A program made the translations under genes and the position numbers. From assembly GCA_019117495.1 (NCBI GenBank), contig DWZP01000027.1, positions 1-64,000 of the forward strand: a stretch of 64,000 nt of DNA. Direction: 5' to 3'. Below are positions 24,059-32,601 of the stretch, piece by piece (position 1 is the first letter of the stretch; every line of letters begins with the position of its first letter). The notes beneath the pieces were generated by a model, which saw only the letters and a program-made list of their open reading frames with translations, was not told where the DNA came from and searched no databases. Source of the stretch: Fusicatenibacter_A intestinipullorum (GTDB lineage: Bacteria; Bacillota; Negativicutes; Acidaminococcales; Acidaminococcaceae).

Positions 24059-24974
24059 TAAAATTTTGAAGGATTGCCGCGGCAGCATAGGCACAGCAGT
24101 GCTGGCAGGTATTTTGTGTGCGGCGGTATGCCTGCATGCGGCGGCGTACTGGGTGCGCCAGGAAGCGGAAGAAAACAGCAGGCGTATTTTGCGCCGCCAG
24201 CTGCAATTTGCGGTGCAGGCACTTGCAAAAGCCGGGTTTGAAAACGGCAGCCTGCCGGAAGGCAGAATTAATTTGCCGCCGCAAAAGCTGCATCCCGGCA
24301 ATTACACGCTTAAAGCAGGAATATTTGAAGAAAACACTTCCGGCGGCATAAAAAAATACACCGTACAGGCAGAAGCAGGAAGCGAAACTTTTGCTTTGCA
24401 GCAGCTTCAAATAGCTTTGCATCAGCAAATTGTGGAACTCGGGAAACGTTATACGCTTGCCGCCGGGAAAAGTTTGCAGGGCGCGGAAAATTTGCCGGAA
24501 GGCATTGTTTATGAGGGTGAACTTGGTGAAATTTTACAAAGCCTTGATGTGAAGGATTTTGCCGCATTTAAGGAAATGGATTTCCCTAGCAAAAGCACAT
24601 TTGAAGAATATGGGCTTGGCGGCGCGCTGTATTATGATGACGGCAATTACAGCAAAAGCATTGCGTCAAGCTCCAAAAACATCAAAGGCGAAGGCGTGCT
24701 TGTTTCCAAAATGAGCATTTTTATTGCTGACGGTACTAAAATACCGGATTTTTGCGTTATTATCAGCGATGGGCAGATTGAAATAGGCAAAAATGCCGTG
24801 CTCGGCAAAGCGCTGCTGCTTTCAAAATACGATATTACTATTAAAAGCGGCGCTTCCGTAAACGGCATAGCTCTTTGCGACGGCAGGCTGCTTGTTGAAG
24901 ATGGAGTAATGTTTATGCGTGATGAAAGCGTTTTGCAGCCTTTTGTAACAGCATACCGCTTAAAACAGCAATAA
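24045..24974 (+). CDS. PilX/GspK-like tip protein with a beta-helix domain
   Basis: 309 residues from ATG 24045, overlapping the previous gene by 14 nt. The N-terminus has a single membrane helix after GSIGTAVLAGILCAAVCLHAA, in the position of GspK/PilX but without a plain G^F/Y-x4-E leader. The C-terminal third (about 215-295) reads as short repeated strands with hydrophobic and Gly spacing (ISDGQIEIGKNAVLGKALLL, IKSGASVNGIALCDGRLLVEDG), like bactofilin-type polymer-forming domains. Last gene of the operon. Function in the fibre is inferred from position. Confidence 0.65.
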   Translation: MAVFNKILKDCRGSIGTAVLAGILCAAVCLHAAAYWVRQEAEENSRRILRRQLQFAVQALAKAGFENGSLPEGRINLPPQKLHPGNYTLKAGIFEENTSGGIKKYTVQAEAGSETFALQQLQIALHQQIVELGKRYTLAAGKSLQGAENLPEGIVYEGELGEILQSLDVKDFAAFKEMDFPSKSTFEEYGLGGALYYDDGNYSKSIASSSKNIKGEGVLVSKMSIFIADGTKIPDFCVIISDGQIEIGKNAVLGKALLLSKYDITIKSGASVNGIALCDGRLLVEDGVMFMRDESVLQPFVTAYRLKQQ

Positions 24975-25002
24975 AAAATCCGCACCCGGATGAGTGCGGA
25001 AT
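24973..25002 (-). terminator. Terminator between the pseudopilus operon and the phosphoesterase
   Basis: TCCGCAC/GTGCGGA hairpin; on the minus strand followed by T6, so mainly for the phosphoesterase gene. Confidence 0.75.
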
Positions 25003-25040
25003 AAGGTTTGAAATAAAATTTTATGGCGTAATGGCGGCTC

Positions 25041-25736
25041 TTACGGCAGTATAAGCTGCGGCATAAAGTTCTGTGTATCGCAGCTTACAAGCTTATAAGT
25101 TACGCCGCGGGTTTCGCCTTCAAAAATATTGCCTGCATTCTGACCGTGGATATGCCCGAAAACGCAGTGCTTAACGCCGTATTTGGCAAAAAGTTCCGTA
25201 AATATGTTTTCTTCATCCGCTTTATACAGCGGCGGGTAATGCAGGGCGGCAACAAATTTGTTAAAGCCTGCGTTTTTGGCGGCGGCAAGCGAATTTTCCA
25301 GCCTTATGCCTTCGCGCAGGTAAATATGCCTGTCGTCATCCGTAAACGCTTCCGATGACGGCAGAATCCAGCCGCGCGAACCGCAGACAGCAACATCGCC
25401 GCAGGCAAAAAAGTTGTTCTGTAAAAACATAAATTTGCCTTCCGTGGCCTGCTGCATTTTTTTCAGCGAAGTCCACCAGTAATCGTGGTTGCCGCGCAGA
25501 ATGATTTTCTGCCCCGGCATGGCGGCAATGCGGTTTAAATCCTGCATGGCAGCCTCCAGCGACATGGCCCACGAGGTGTCGCCGCAGATAATTACGGTAT
25601 CTGTTTCTGTAATTTTAGTCAGCCAGTTACGGCGTATTTTTTCAAAATGGTTTTCCCAGTTCGGGCTGAAAACCTCCATTGGTTTGGCAGGCGGTTCGCC
25701 CGATAAATGAAAGTCACCGATAGCAAAAAGGCTCAT
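25041..25736 (-). CDS. Calcineurin-like metallophosphoesterase
   Basis: 231 residues. The five family blocks are present: GDFHLS (D-x-H), GDTSW (GD), GNHDYWW (GNHD), ALHYPPLY, and FGHIHGQN (GH-x-H), all of which bind the two metal ions. It resembles the YkuE/UPF-type cytoplasmic phosphohydrolases of Clostridia. No signal peptide. AGGAGA precedes ATG 25736. Substrate unknown. Confidence 0.85.
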   Translation of the reverse strand: MSLFAIGDFHLSGEPPAKPMEVFSPNWENHFEKIRRNWLTKITETDTVIICGDTSWAMSLEAAMQDLNRIAAMPGQKIILRGNHDYWWTSLKKMQQATEGKFMFLQNNFFACGDVAVCGSRGWILPSSEAFTDDDRHIYLREGIRLENSLAAAKNAGFNKFVAALHYPPLYKADEENIFTELFAKYGVKHCVFGHIHGQNAGNIFEGETRGVTYKLVSCDTQNFMPQLILP

Positions 25737-25824
25737 GCTGTCTCCTTCTTATGTAAAATCTTCTTTGATTGTATCATATTTTTTACACTTTGGCGATATT
25801 AATGCAGGTGCAGGGTATTTATAA

Positions 25825-25853
25825 TTGACTTTAAATCCTGTAAGCTATATAAT
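25825..25853 (+). promoter_or_regulatory. Promoter of leuS
   Basis: TTGACT (25825-25830), 17 nt, TATAAT (25848-25853). The leader is about 40 nt and holds no T-box. Confidence 0.8.
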
Positions 25854-25900
25854 TTTAAGGGTATTATCTATAAATAGCTTTATTTGCGAGGTTGAAAAAT

Positions 25901-28393
25901 ATGATTCAGGAAAAGTATAATCCCCATGAGATTGAAGCCAAATGGCAAGCTTATTGGGAAGAACACAAAACTTTTAAAACAGAGATGGACAGCAGCCGCC
26001 CGAAATCTTATGTGCTGGAAATGTTCCCGTATCCTTCCGGCAATCTGCACATGGGCCATGTCCGCAACTATTCCATTGGCGACGTTGTAGCCCGTTTCCG
26101 TACCATGAACGGTTTTAACGTGCTGCACCCCATGGGCTGGGATTCCTTCGGCATGCCGGCGGAAAACGCAGCTATTAAACACGGCATTCCGCCGAAAAAA
26201 TGGACGATGGAAAACATTGCCAATATGACGCGCCAGCAGAAACGCCTCGGCCTTTCTTACGACTGGGACCGCGAAGTAACTACCTGCAAACCCGATTATT
26301 ATAAATGGACCCAGTGGTTCTTTGAACTGTTCTACAAACGCGGCCTGGCTGTTAAAAAGAAATCGGCCGTTAACTGGTGCAACACCTGCAACACCGTACT
26401 TGCCAACGAACAGGTTATTGACGGTAAATGCTGGCGCTGCGACCACGAAGTAGTAAAAAAAGACCTGGAACAGTGGTTCTTTAAAATTACCGATTACGCA
26501 GACGAACTTTTAAAAGACCTTGACCTTCTTGAAGGCTGGCCGGAACGCGTTAAAACCATGCAGCGCAACTGGATTGGCCGCAGCGAAGGTTTGGAATTCA
26601 GCTTCGATTTCCCGGAAATCGGCGAACGCATTCCTGTTTACACCACCCGCCCGGATACGATTTACGGCGTTACCTATGTTGTACTTGCCGCAGAGCATCC
26701 GCTGGTTGAAAAGCTGTGCGTAAACAACCCGAAAGCCGAAGAAATTAAAGCTTTCTGCGACCGTGTAAGAAACCAGTCCGATATTGAACGTACTTCCAGC
26801 GAATCTGAAAAAGAGGGTCTGTTTACCGGCTGCTACTGCATCCACCCGCTTACCGGCAAAAAAGTGCAGGTTTGGATTACCAACTATGTACTTTATGATT
26901 ACGGTACCGGCGCGGTTATGGGCGTACCTACCCATGATGCCCGCGACTGGATGTTTGCTGATAAATACGGCCTTGAGAAAATTGTTGTAATTAACCCCAA
27001 GGATAAAGAGCTTAAATTAGAAGATATGACCGACGCCTATGAAGAAAAGGATGGCGTGCTTGTTAATTCCGGCGAGTTCAGCGGTATGGAGCTGCATGCC
27101 GGTATGGAAGCAATTAAAGACAAGATTGAAGCAATGGGCATCGGCAAACGCCGTGTAAATTACCGCCTGCGCGACTGGTTAATCAGCCGCCAGCGTTACT
27201 GGGGCGCACCGATTCCGGTTATTTACTGCCCGGACTGCGGCGAAGTGCTTGTGCCGGAAGACCAGCTGCCGGTTATGCTGCCGGAGGATGTTAAGTTTGA
27301 CGCCGGCGCCGTATCCCCGCTGGCAACTTCCGAAAGCTTCGTAAACTGCACCTGCCCGAAATGCGGCAAGCCTGCAAGACGCGAAACCGATACCATGGAC
27401 ACTTTCCTGTGCTCCTCCTGGTATTACCTGCGCTATACCGACCCGAAAAACGATAAAGCACCGTTTGCAAAAGACAAAGTAAATTACTGGTCTCCTGTTG
27501 ACCAGTATATCGGCGGTATTGAGCATGCAATTCTGCATCTCTTGTATTCCCGCTTCTTTATGAAAGTTCTGCACGACGCAGGCCTTGTAGATTATAAAGA
27601 ACCGTTTACCAACCTTTTGACTCAGGGCATGGTTATTAAAGACGGCGCCAAAATGAGTAAATCTCTCGGCAATGTTGTTTCGCCGGAAGAAATTATCGGC
27701 AAATACGGCGCAGATACGGCAAGGCTGTTTATTATGTTTGCCGCACCGCCCGAAAGAGAACTGGAATGGAGCGACCAGGGCGTTGAAGGATCCTTCCGCT
27801 TCCTGGGCAGGGTATGGCGTATAGTTTACCATTACCAGGATGTGCTGGCAGAAAAAGTTACGCAGTATAACCCGGCAGAACTGAGCGAAGCAGGCAAAGA
27901 ACTGCGCCGCGTGCTGCATACCAGCATTAAAAAGGTAACGGATGACATTGAGCAGCGCTTTAACTTTAACACTGCCATCAGTGCCATGATGGAACTGGTT
28001 AATGCCTTGTATGCTTATAAAGAAGCAGAGAAAACTCCGCATGCCGGCCTTATTTACGAAGTTGTTTCCAACCTGCTAAAATTGCTTTCTCCGTTCGTTC
28101 CGCATATTACGGAAGAACTGTGGCACGGCGTAATTTCCGAAGAAGGCAGCATCCACGAAGAAAAATGGCCTAAATATGATGAAGCAGCCATGAAAGTGGA
28201 TAATATTGAAATTGCTTTGCAGGTTAACGGCAAACTTAAAGGACGCCTCGTTGTTCCTGCCGCTGCCACCAAAGACGAGCTGGAAAAACTTGCCCTTGCC
28301 GAACCGCATATTGCAGAAACTGTTGACACCTCCAAAATTGTTAAAGTTGTCTGCGTACCGGGCCGTTTGGTTAATATCGTTGTAAAACCGTAA
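25901..28393 (+). CDS. leuS: Leucyl-tRNA synthetase
   Basis: 830 residues, the usual bacterial length. Class Ia signatures: HMGHVRNY (HIGH box, about residue 48) and KMSKS (in GAKMSKSLGN, about 580). The CP1 editing domain carries TTRPDTIYGVTYVVLAAEHP and the T-rich GVPTHDARD. A zinc-ribbon-like Cys set (CPDCG ... CPKCG, about 440-490) is present. ATG 25901 has GCGAGG upstream; an in-frame TTG at 25892 is an alternative. Monocistronic, with its own promoter and terminator. Confidence 0.97.
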   Translation: MIQEKYNPHEIEAKWQAYWEEHKTFKTEMDSSRPKSYVLEMFPYPSGNLHMGHVRNYSIGDVVARFRTMNGFNVLHPMGWDSFGMPAENAAIKHGIPPKKWTMENIANMTRQQKRLGLSYDWDREVTTCKPDYYKWTQWFFELFYKRGLAVKKKSAVNWCNTCNTVLANEQVIDGKCWRCDHEVVKKDLEQWFFKITDYADELLKDLDLLEGWPERVKTMQRNWIGRSEGLEFSFDFPEIGERIPVYTTRPDTIYGVTYVVLAAEHPLVEKLCVNNPKAEEIKAFCDRVRNQSDIERTSSESEKEGLFTGCYCIHPLTGKKVQVWITNYVLYDYGTGAVMGVPTHDARDWMFADKYGLEKIVVINPKDKELKLEDMTDAYEEKDGVLVNSGEFSGMELHAGMEAIKDKIEAMGIGKRRVNYRLRDWLISRQRYWGAPIPVIYCPDCGEVLVPEDQLPVMLPEDVKFDAGAVSPLATSESFVNCTCPKCGKPARRETDTMDTFLCSSWYYLRYTDPKNDKAPFAKDKVNYWSPVDQYIGGIEHAILHLLYSRFFMKVLHDAGLVDYKEPFTNLLTQGMVIKDGAKMSKSLGNVVSPEEIIGKYGADTARLFIMFAAPPERELEWSDQGVEGSFRFLGRVWRIVYHYQDVLAEKVTQYNPAELSEAGKELRRVLHTSIKKVTDDIEQRFNFNTAISAMMELVNALYAYKEAEKTPHAGLIYEVVSNLLKLLSPFVPHITEELWHGVISEEGSIHEEKWPKYDEAAMKVDNIEIALQVNGKLKGRLVVPAAATKDELEKLALAEPHIAETVDTSKIVKVVCVPGRLVNIVVKP

Positions 28394-28409
28394 CAGGTTA
28401 AATTTATAA

Positions 28410-28442
28410 AAACTCCTTGGATTTAATCCGGGGAGTTTTTTA
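28410..28442 (+). terminator. Terminator of leuS
   Basis: AACTCC-ttGGATttaATCCgg-GGAGTT hairpin with T6; the comEA frame starts just after, so the competence genes are transcribed from a promoter not identified or by readthrough. Confidence 0.8.
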
Positions 28443-28462
28443 TTTTGTCAGGAGTTGAACAG

Positions 28463-29092
28463 ATGGTACAACTGAATAAAAAAATAATGGCCGTTGCCGT
28501 AGCAGTAGTTTTTTGTTTGCTGGCCGCTTTTTGGCCGCATGAGCGTGAAACTGATGTTTTAAAAATTGAACAGCAGGCCATAACGGCAAGCGAAAAAGAA
28601 GAAGCGAAAATAACGGTTTATGTAAGCGGCGCTGTGGCAAACCCGGGACTGCATGAAATTGCGCCCGGAAGCAGAGCCGTGGAGGCTATTGCCGCCGCAG
28701 GCGGAATGACGGAAGAAGCCAATAAGGACAAAGTAAACCTTGCAAAAATATGTAAGGACGGCATGCAGGTTAATGTTCCGCGCCTGAGCGCAAAAGAACG
28801 GCGCAGGCTTGCCGCTGTAAATACCACTGCAAGCAGTGCGGAAGCGGCAGCGCAGGGCAGCGCTTCTTACAATGCTGCGAAGGAAAGCGAAACAGATTTA
28901 ACGGGCAAGGTACATTTAAACACTGCCACGGTGGAAGAACTGGAAACACTTCCGGGCGTTGGCGCGGTAACGGCGCAGCGCATTGTGGAATACCGCTCTG
29001 CCCACGGCTTTGCCAGAATTGAGGACCTTATGAACGTAAAGGGCATAGGGCAGGCAAAGTTTAAGAAAATGCAGCCCTGGCTTGATTTATGA
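28463..29092 (+). CDS. comEA: ComEA-type DNA-binding competence protein
   Basis: 209 residues. One N-terminal membrane anchor (KKIMAVAVAVVFCLLAAFW), a SLBB domain (VYVSGAVANPGLHEIAPGSRAVEAIAAAGG, about 50-105), an Ala/Ser linker, and a C-terminal tandem helix-hairpin-helix (NTATVEELETLPGVGAVTAQRIVEYR ... LMNVKGIGQAKF). It binds incoming double-stranded DNA outside the membrane. ATG 28463 follows AGGAG; a TTG at 28445 is in frame. Overlaps comEC by 4 nt. Confidence 0.93.
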   Translation: MVQLNKKIMAVAVAVVFCLLAAFWPHERETDVLKIEQQAITASEKEEAKITVYVSGAVANPGLHEIAPGSRAVEAIAAAGGMTEEANKDKVNLAKICKDGMQVNVPRLSAKERRRLAAVNTTASSAEAAAQGSASYNAAKESETDLTGKVHLNTATVEELETLPGVGAVTAQRIVEYRSAHGFARIEDLMNVKGIGQAKFKKMQPWLDL

Positions 29093-31389
29093 AAACATGG
29101 TTTGCGGCGGCGGCCGCGCTTTTTGCAGCCGGTGATTACGCCGGTATTTTAATGCCGCAGTATTTTAGCGTTTATGCCGCGCTGGCAGTAGTTTTTGCCG
29201 TGCTTATGTCAGCGGCGGCAAAATTTAAGCCGCAAACTTACGGCGCGGCCATATTAGCCCTTATATTTTTTACCTTGTGCGGCATGGCGGCAGGCAGTAA
29301 AGCCATGCAGCCGCATGTTGCGGATATTAAAAATTATATCGGGCAAAAGGTAACGGTGTACGGCAATGTTGATTTGCTGACGCTGAAAAAACAGGAAAAA
29401 GGCACCGGGTTTATACTTGAGTGTACTGCGCTGCAGTCAGGCAGCGGTAAATTACGTGAAGCACGCGGCAATATACGCGTGTTTGTGCAGAATGCCAAAG
29501 TTAAAGATTTTACGGCTGGCAGCATTGCCGTTACCGGCACATTAAAAAGCCTCAATAGTTTTGCCAATCCCGGCAGCTTTAACAGCGAAAATTGGAATTT
29601 ACAGCAGGGCTTACAGGGCAGAATGTCTGTAAAACAGGCGGCTTTGCGGGTTATGGGCGAAGCTGATATCAGCGATAAATTCTTTTTATTTGCACTGGGG
29701 CTGCGGCAGAAAATAACGGATACGGTTGACGGCGAAGCCGGGGCAGTGCTGTGCGGAATGGCGCTCGGCGGTTATGACGGCTTAAGCGAAGCAACGCGTG
29801 AAGCGTTTTCTGTAACCGGTCTTGCCCATATATTATCGGTATCGGGCACGCATATGGCGCTGGTGGCAGGCTTTTTAATTTTAATTATCGGCAGGCGCGG
29901 CAAAGCGCAGATAATAACGGTGCTGCTTTTGTTATTTTTGTATGCGCTGTTATGCGGCGGCAGCGCACCGGTGTGGCGGTCGTTCATTATGAGTGCGGTT
30001 GTACTTGCCGGTGCCGGTACTTACAAAAAAGCGCAAAGCGGCAATATTTTTTGTGCGGCGGCAGTGCTGCTTTTAATATATAACCCTTTGTGGCTGCTGG
30101 ACGTTGGTTTTCAGCTTTCGTTTGCGGCAACCGGCGGGCTGATATTTATTTACCCGCAGCTTAAAGAGCGGCTGCAATTTTTAAAACCTTTGCTTGTACG
30201 CGAAGGGTTTGCCATTACGCTTGCGGCGCAGCTTGCCTCTCTGCAGCTTTTATTATGGCATTTTAACCAGCTTTCGCTTGTAACCTTTGCCGCTAATATT
30301 CTGCTTGTGCCTGCTATGGAAATTTTGGTAATAGCCGCGCTTGCCGGGCTGTGCCTGCCTTTTGCCGGTACGTATTTAATTTACGCTGCCGGAATTTTTA
30401 TGCAGCCTCTGCTTAACGCCGTCAGTTTCCTCGCGGCGCTGCCTGCGGCGGCAGTTAATGTTCCGCATCTGCCTGCGGCGTGCTTTGTGCTGTATTACAT
30501 AATTCTTGCCGCGCTGTTTAATAATAACTGGTTCAGCAAAACAGAGCGCAGGTATACGGTTATAATTTGCACGGCGGCAATAATTATTTTGGCGGCATAT
30601 AAAATTTTTACACCGCAGCCGTTTACCGTGCATTTTATGGATGTGGGGCAGGGCGATGCCGCATTGGTGCAGACAACGGACGGGCATAATATTATTGTGG
30701 ACTGCGGTGGTTTGCAGGGAAACTTCGATACCGGCGGCCGCATTATTGTGCCGTATCTGCGGTATCTTGGCGTGGAACAGATAGACCTTTTGGCGCTGAG
30801 CCACGGGCATCATGACCACGCCGGGGGTGCGGCAGGGATTGCGCGCCTTGTAAAAGTTGACAAGCTGCTGCTGCCGCAGGAAAAACCTTCGGAAGATGTA
30901 CAAAAACTGCTGCACTATATTAAGCCGCAAAATATTTTAGAAGCGGCGGAGGGCAGTGTATATACGCTTGGCAAGTGCTGCATTGAAGTTCTGGCGTCAG
31001 GAAAATCCGAAGGCGGAGGCAACGAAAGCAGCGTAATTATGCGCATAGCCGAACCCTCAGGCAGCATTTTGTTTACCGGCGATGCCGATGAAAACATAGA
31101 ACTTGCGGCAGCTGTCAAAATAAAACCGGCCGATGTTTTAAAAGTTGCCCATCACGGCAGTAATTTTTCTTCGTCGCCGCTGTTTTTAAAACAGGCCAAG
31201 CCGCGGCTTGCGGTAATTTCCGTTGGTGCGGATAACCGTTACGGGCACCCGGGGCGTGATGCCGTGCAGCGTTTGCAGGCCGCCGGGGCCAAAGTGCTGC
31301 GCACCGATAAAATGGGCGCGGTAAAAGTATGTTTTGACGAAGGCCGCCTGCAATGGTATAGTTATAGGTACGACAAAGAATTTTTTTAA
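29089..31389 (+). CDS. comEC: ComEC/Rec2 DNA uptake channel
   Basis: 766 residues. Order: N-terminal membrane helices, OB-like soluble domain (about 80-180), competence core of many helices (FSVTGLAHILSVSGTHMALVAGFL marks the family), and a C-terminal metallo-beta-lactamase domain (about 515-760) with LALSHGHHDHAGG, TGDADEN and VAHHGSNFSSS. The HxHxDH set is intact, so the domain may be the nuclease degrading the non-transported strand. Passes single-stranded DNA through the membrane. Starts within the comEA stop. Confidence 0.95.
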   Translation: MKTWFAAAAALFAAGDYAGILMPQYFSVYAALAVVFAVLMSAAAKFKPQTYGAAILALIFFTLCGMAAGSKAMQPHVADIKNYIGQKVTVYGNVDLLTLKKQEKGTGFILECTALQSGSGKLREARGNIRVFVQNAKVKDFTAGSIAVTGTLKSLNSFANPGSFNSENWNLQQGLQGRMSVKQAALRVMGEADISDKFFLFALGLRQKITDTVDGEAGAVLCGMALGGYDGLSEATREAFSVTGLAHILSVSGTHMALVAGFLILIIGRRGKAQIITVLLLLFLYALLCGGSAPVWRSFIMSAVVLAGAGTYKKAQSGNIFCAAAVLLLIYNPLWLLDVGFQLSFAATGGLIFIYPQLKERLQFLKPLLVREGFAITLAAQLASLQLLLWHFNQLSLVTFAANILLVPAMEILVIAALAGLCLPFAGTYLIYAAGIFMQPLLNAVSFLAALPAAAVNVPHLPAACFVLYYIILAALFNNNWFSKTERRYTVIICTAAIIILAAYKIFTPQPFTVHFMDVGQGDAALVQTTDGHNIIVDCGGLQGNFDTGGRIIVPYLRYLGVEQIDLLALSHGHHDHAGGAAGIARLVKVDKLLLPQEKPSEDVQKLLHYIKPQNILEAAEGSVYTLGKCCIEVLASGKSEGGGNESSVIMRIAEPSGSILFTGDADENIELAAAVKIKPADVLKVAHHGSNFSSSPLFLKQAKPRLAVISVGADNRYGHPGRDAVQRLQAAGAKVLRTDKMGAVKVCFDEGRLQWYSYRYDKEFF

Positions 31390-31398
31390 GGTGATTTT

Positions 31399-32418
31399 AT
31401 GGAACTGGCACCGGAAAAACTGATAGAAATGCTGGAGAAAGGCGAAAGCCTGCCCAACGTTATTTTAATGTACGGCGAAGAAAACTATTACCGCAGCAAA
31501 GCCGCAGCCTGCATAAAAAAATATGTTTTTGGCAGCGCGGCGGATGAAGATATGGAAATAAGCGTTTTCGACCGCGATACGGATTTAAAAAGGCTTAATG
31601 CCGCCGTTAACACTTATCCGTTCTTTGGCGGCGGCAGCCTCGTCATCATCAGCGACGATAAAATTTTTGCCGCCGAAAAAAAACAGAAAGAAAATCTGGA
31701 AGCAATTTTGGCAAACATACCGGAGTTCTGCCATGTGTTTATCAGCGTAAGCAAAATAGACAAGCGCGGCCGCCTTTATAAAATGCTGGCGGCAGAAGGA
31801 GCGGCCTGCGAATGTAAGGCGCTGAAGCCGTACCAGCTTAAGCCGTGGCTTGACGCCGAAGCAAAAAAACGCGGCTGCCGTTTTGAATATGATGCGGAAC
31901 AGACGGTAATGGAATATCTTTCCGCGGCCGATACCGCACCGCTGCTTTTGCTTGATCAGGAAATAGAAAAGCTGTACGTTTACGGCGGCAAACGGCGCAT
32001 CTGGACAAAAGCCGATGTTGAAGCGGTATTTTCTTCGTTGCCTGAAGTTTCTCGCTTTGCGCTTTTAAATGCCATTGCCCAAAAGAACCTGCCCGAAGCG
32101 CTGGAGCTTTTGCAGAACGAAAAGAAACACGGCGGCAGCGCGATAGCCGTCAGCGGTTTGATTGCCTTTCAGGTACGCCGTCTGGCGCAGGTTAAAGAGT
32201 TGGCGGCGCAGGGGATGAATCAGCAAATGGCGGCTTCCGCTTTAAAAATGTCGCCCTATGCCGTAAAAAAATTAATGGAGCAGTGCCGCAATTTTACTGC
32301 GCACGGCTTATCGGAATTTATGCTGGCGCTGGCAGATTTTAATGCCAATATCCGCTACGGCGGCAGGCAGTTTGAAATGCTGGAGGAAATACTCATCCGC
32401 TTTTTGGGCAAGCGTTAA
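31399..32418 (+). CDS. holA: DNA polymerase III delta subunit
   Basis: 339 residues. Clamp-loader wrench subunit that opens the beta sliding clamp. N-terminal AAA+-like domain (NVILMYGEENYYRSKAAACI; the P-loop is degenerate, as usual), a central domain, and the C-terminal helical collar (AIAVSGLIAFQVRRLAQVKEL). The clamp-binding stretch falls in the 60-80 region (TYPFFGGGSLVIISDD). It follows comEC at 9 bp, the order common in Firmicutes (comEC-holA). Confidence 0.92.
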   Translation: MELAPEKLIEMLEKGESLPNVILMYGEENYYRSKAAACIKKYVFGSAADEDMEISVFDRDTDLKRLNAAVNTYPFFGGGSLVIISDDKIFAAEKKQKENLEAILANIPEFCHVFISVSKIDKRGRLYKMLAAEGAACECKALKPYQLKPWLDAEAKKRGCRFEYDAEQTVMEYLSAADTAPLLLLDQEIEKLYVYGGKRRIWTKADVEAVFSSLPEVSRFALLNAIAQKNLPEALELLQNEKKHGGSAIAVSGLIAFQVRRLAQVKELAAQGMNQQMAASALKMSPYAVKKLMEQCRNFTAHGLSEFMLALADFNANIRYGGRQFEMLEEILIRFLGKR

Positions 32419-32446
32419 AATTTTTACAAAACAGGAAAGATTTTAC

Positions 32447-32535
32447 TGGACGCGGCGAAAATTATTTGTTATAATACAAACGTGGTCAATGGAGACCCTG
32501 CTATTTGTATGCCCAAGTAGCAGGGTCTTTTGTAT
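32447..32535 (+). promoter_or_regulatory. Promoter and attenuator-like leader of the glutamine synthetase gene
   Basis: TATAAT at 32470-32475 with a weak -35 (TGGACG, 32447). The RNA starts near 32482 and can form GGTC-AATGGA-GACC (32484-32497). The last four bases are also part of a terminator: AGACCCTGCT (32493-32502) with AGCAGGGTCT (32519-32528), then TTTTG. The two hairpins are mutually exclusive. The first loop has A at position 1 and G at position 4, as in ANTAR-bound loops, though only one such hairpin is visible. Confidence 0.55.
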
Positions 32536-32601
32536 TTTATTTTTGTTTTAATTATTTTAATTAAATGAAAGGAGCGCGGCGCAAAGCCGCAGGTGACCGA
32601 C

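Noticed and set aside
25854..25900. T-box riboswitch before leuS
   Set aside because: The leader from the TTGACT-17-TATAAT promoter is only about 40 nt and lacks a terminator and the T-box sequence.
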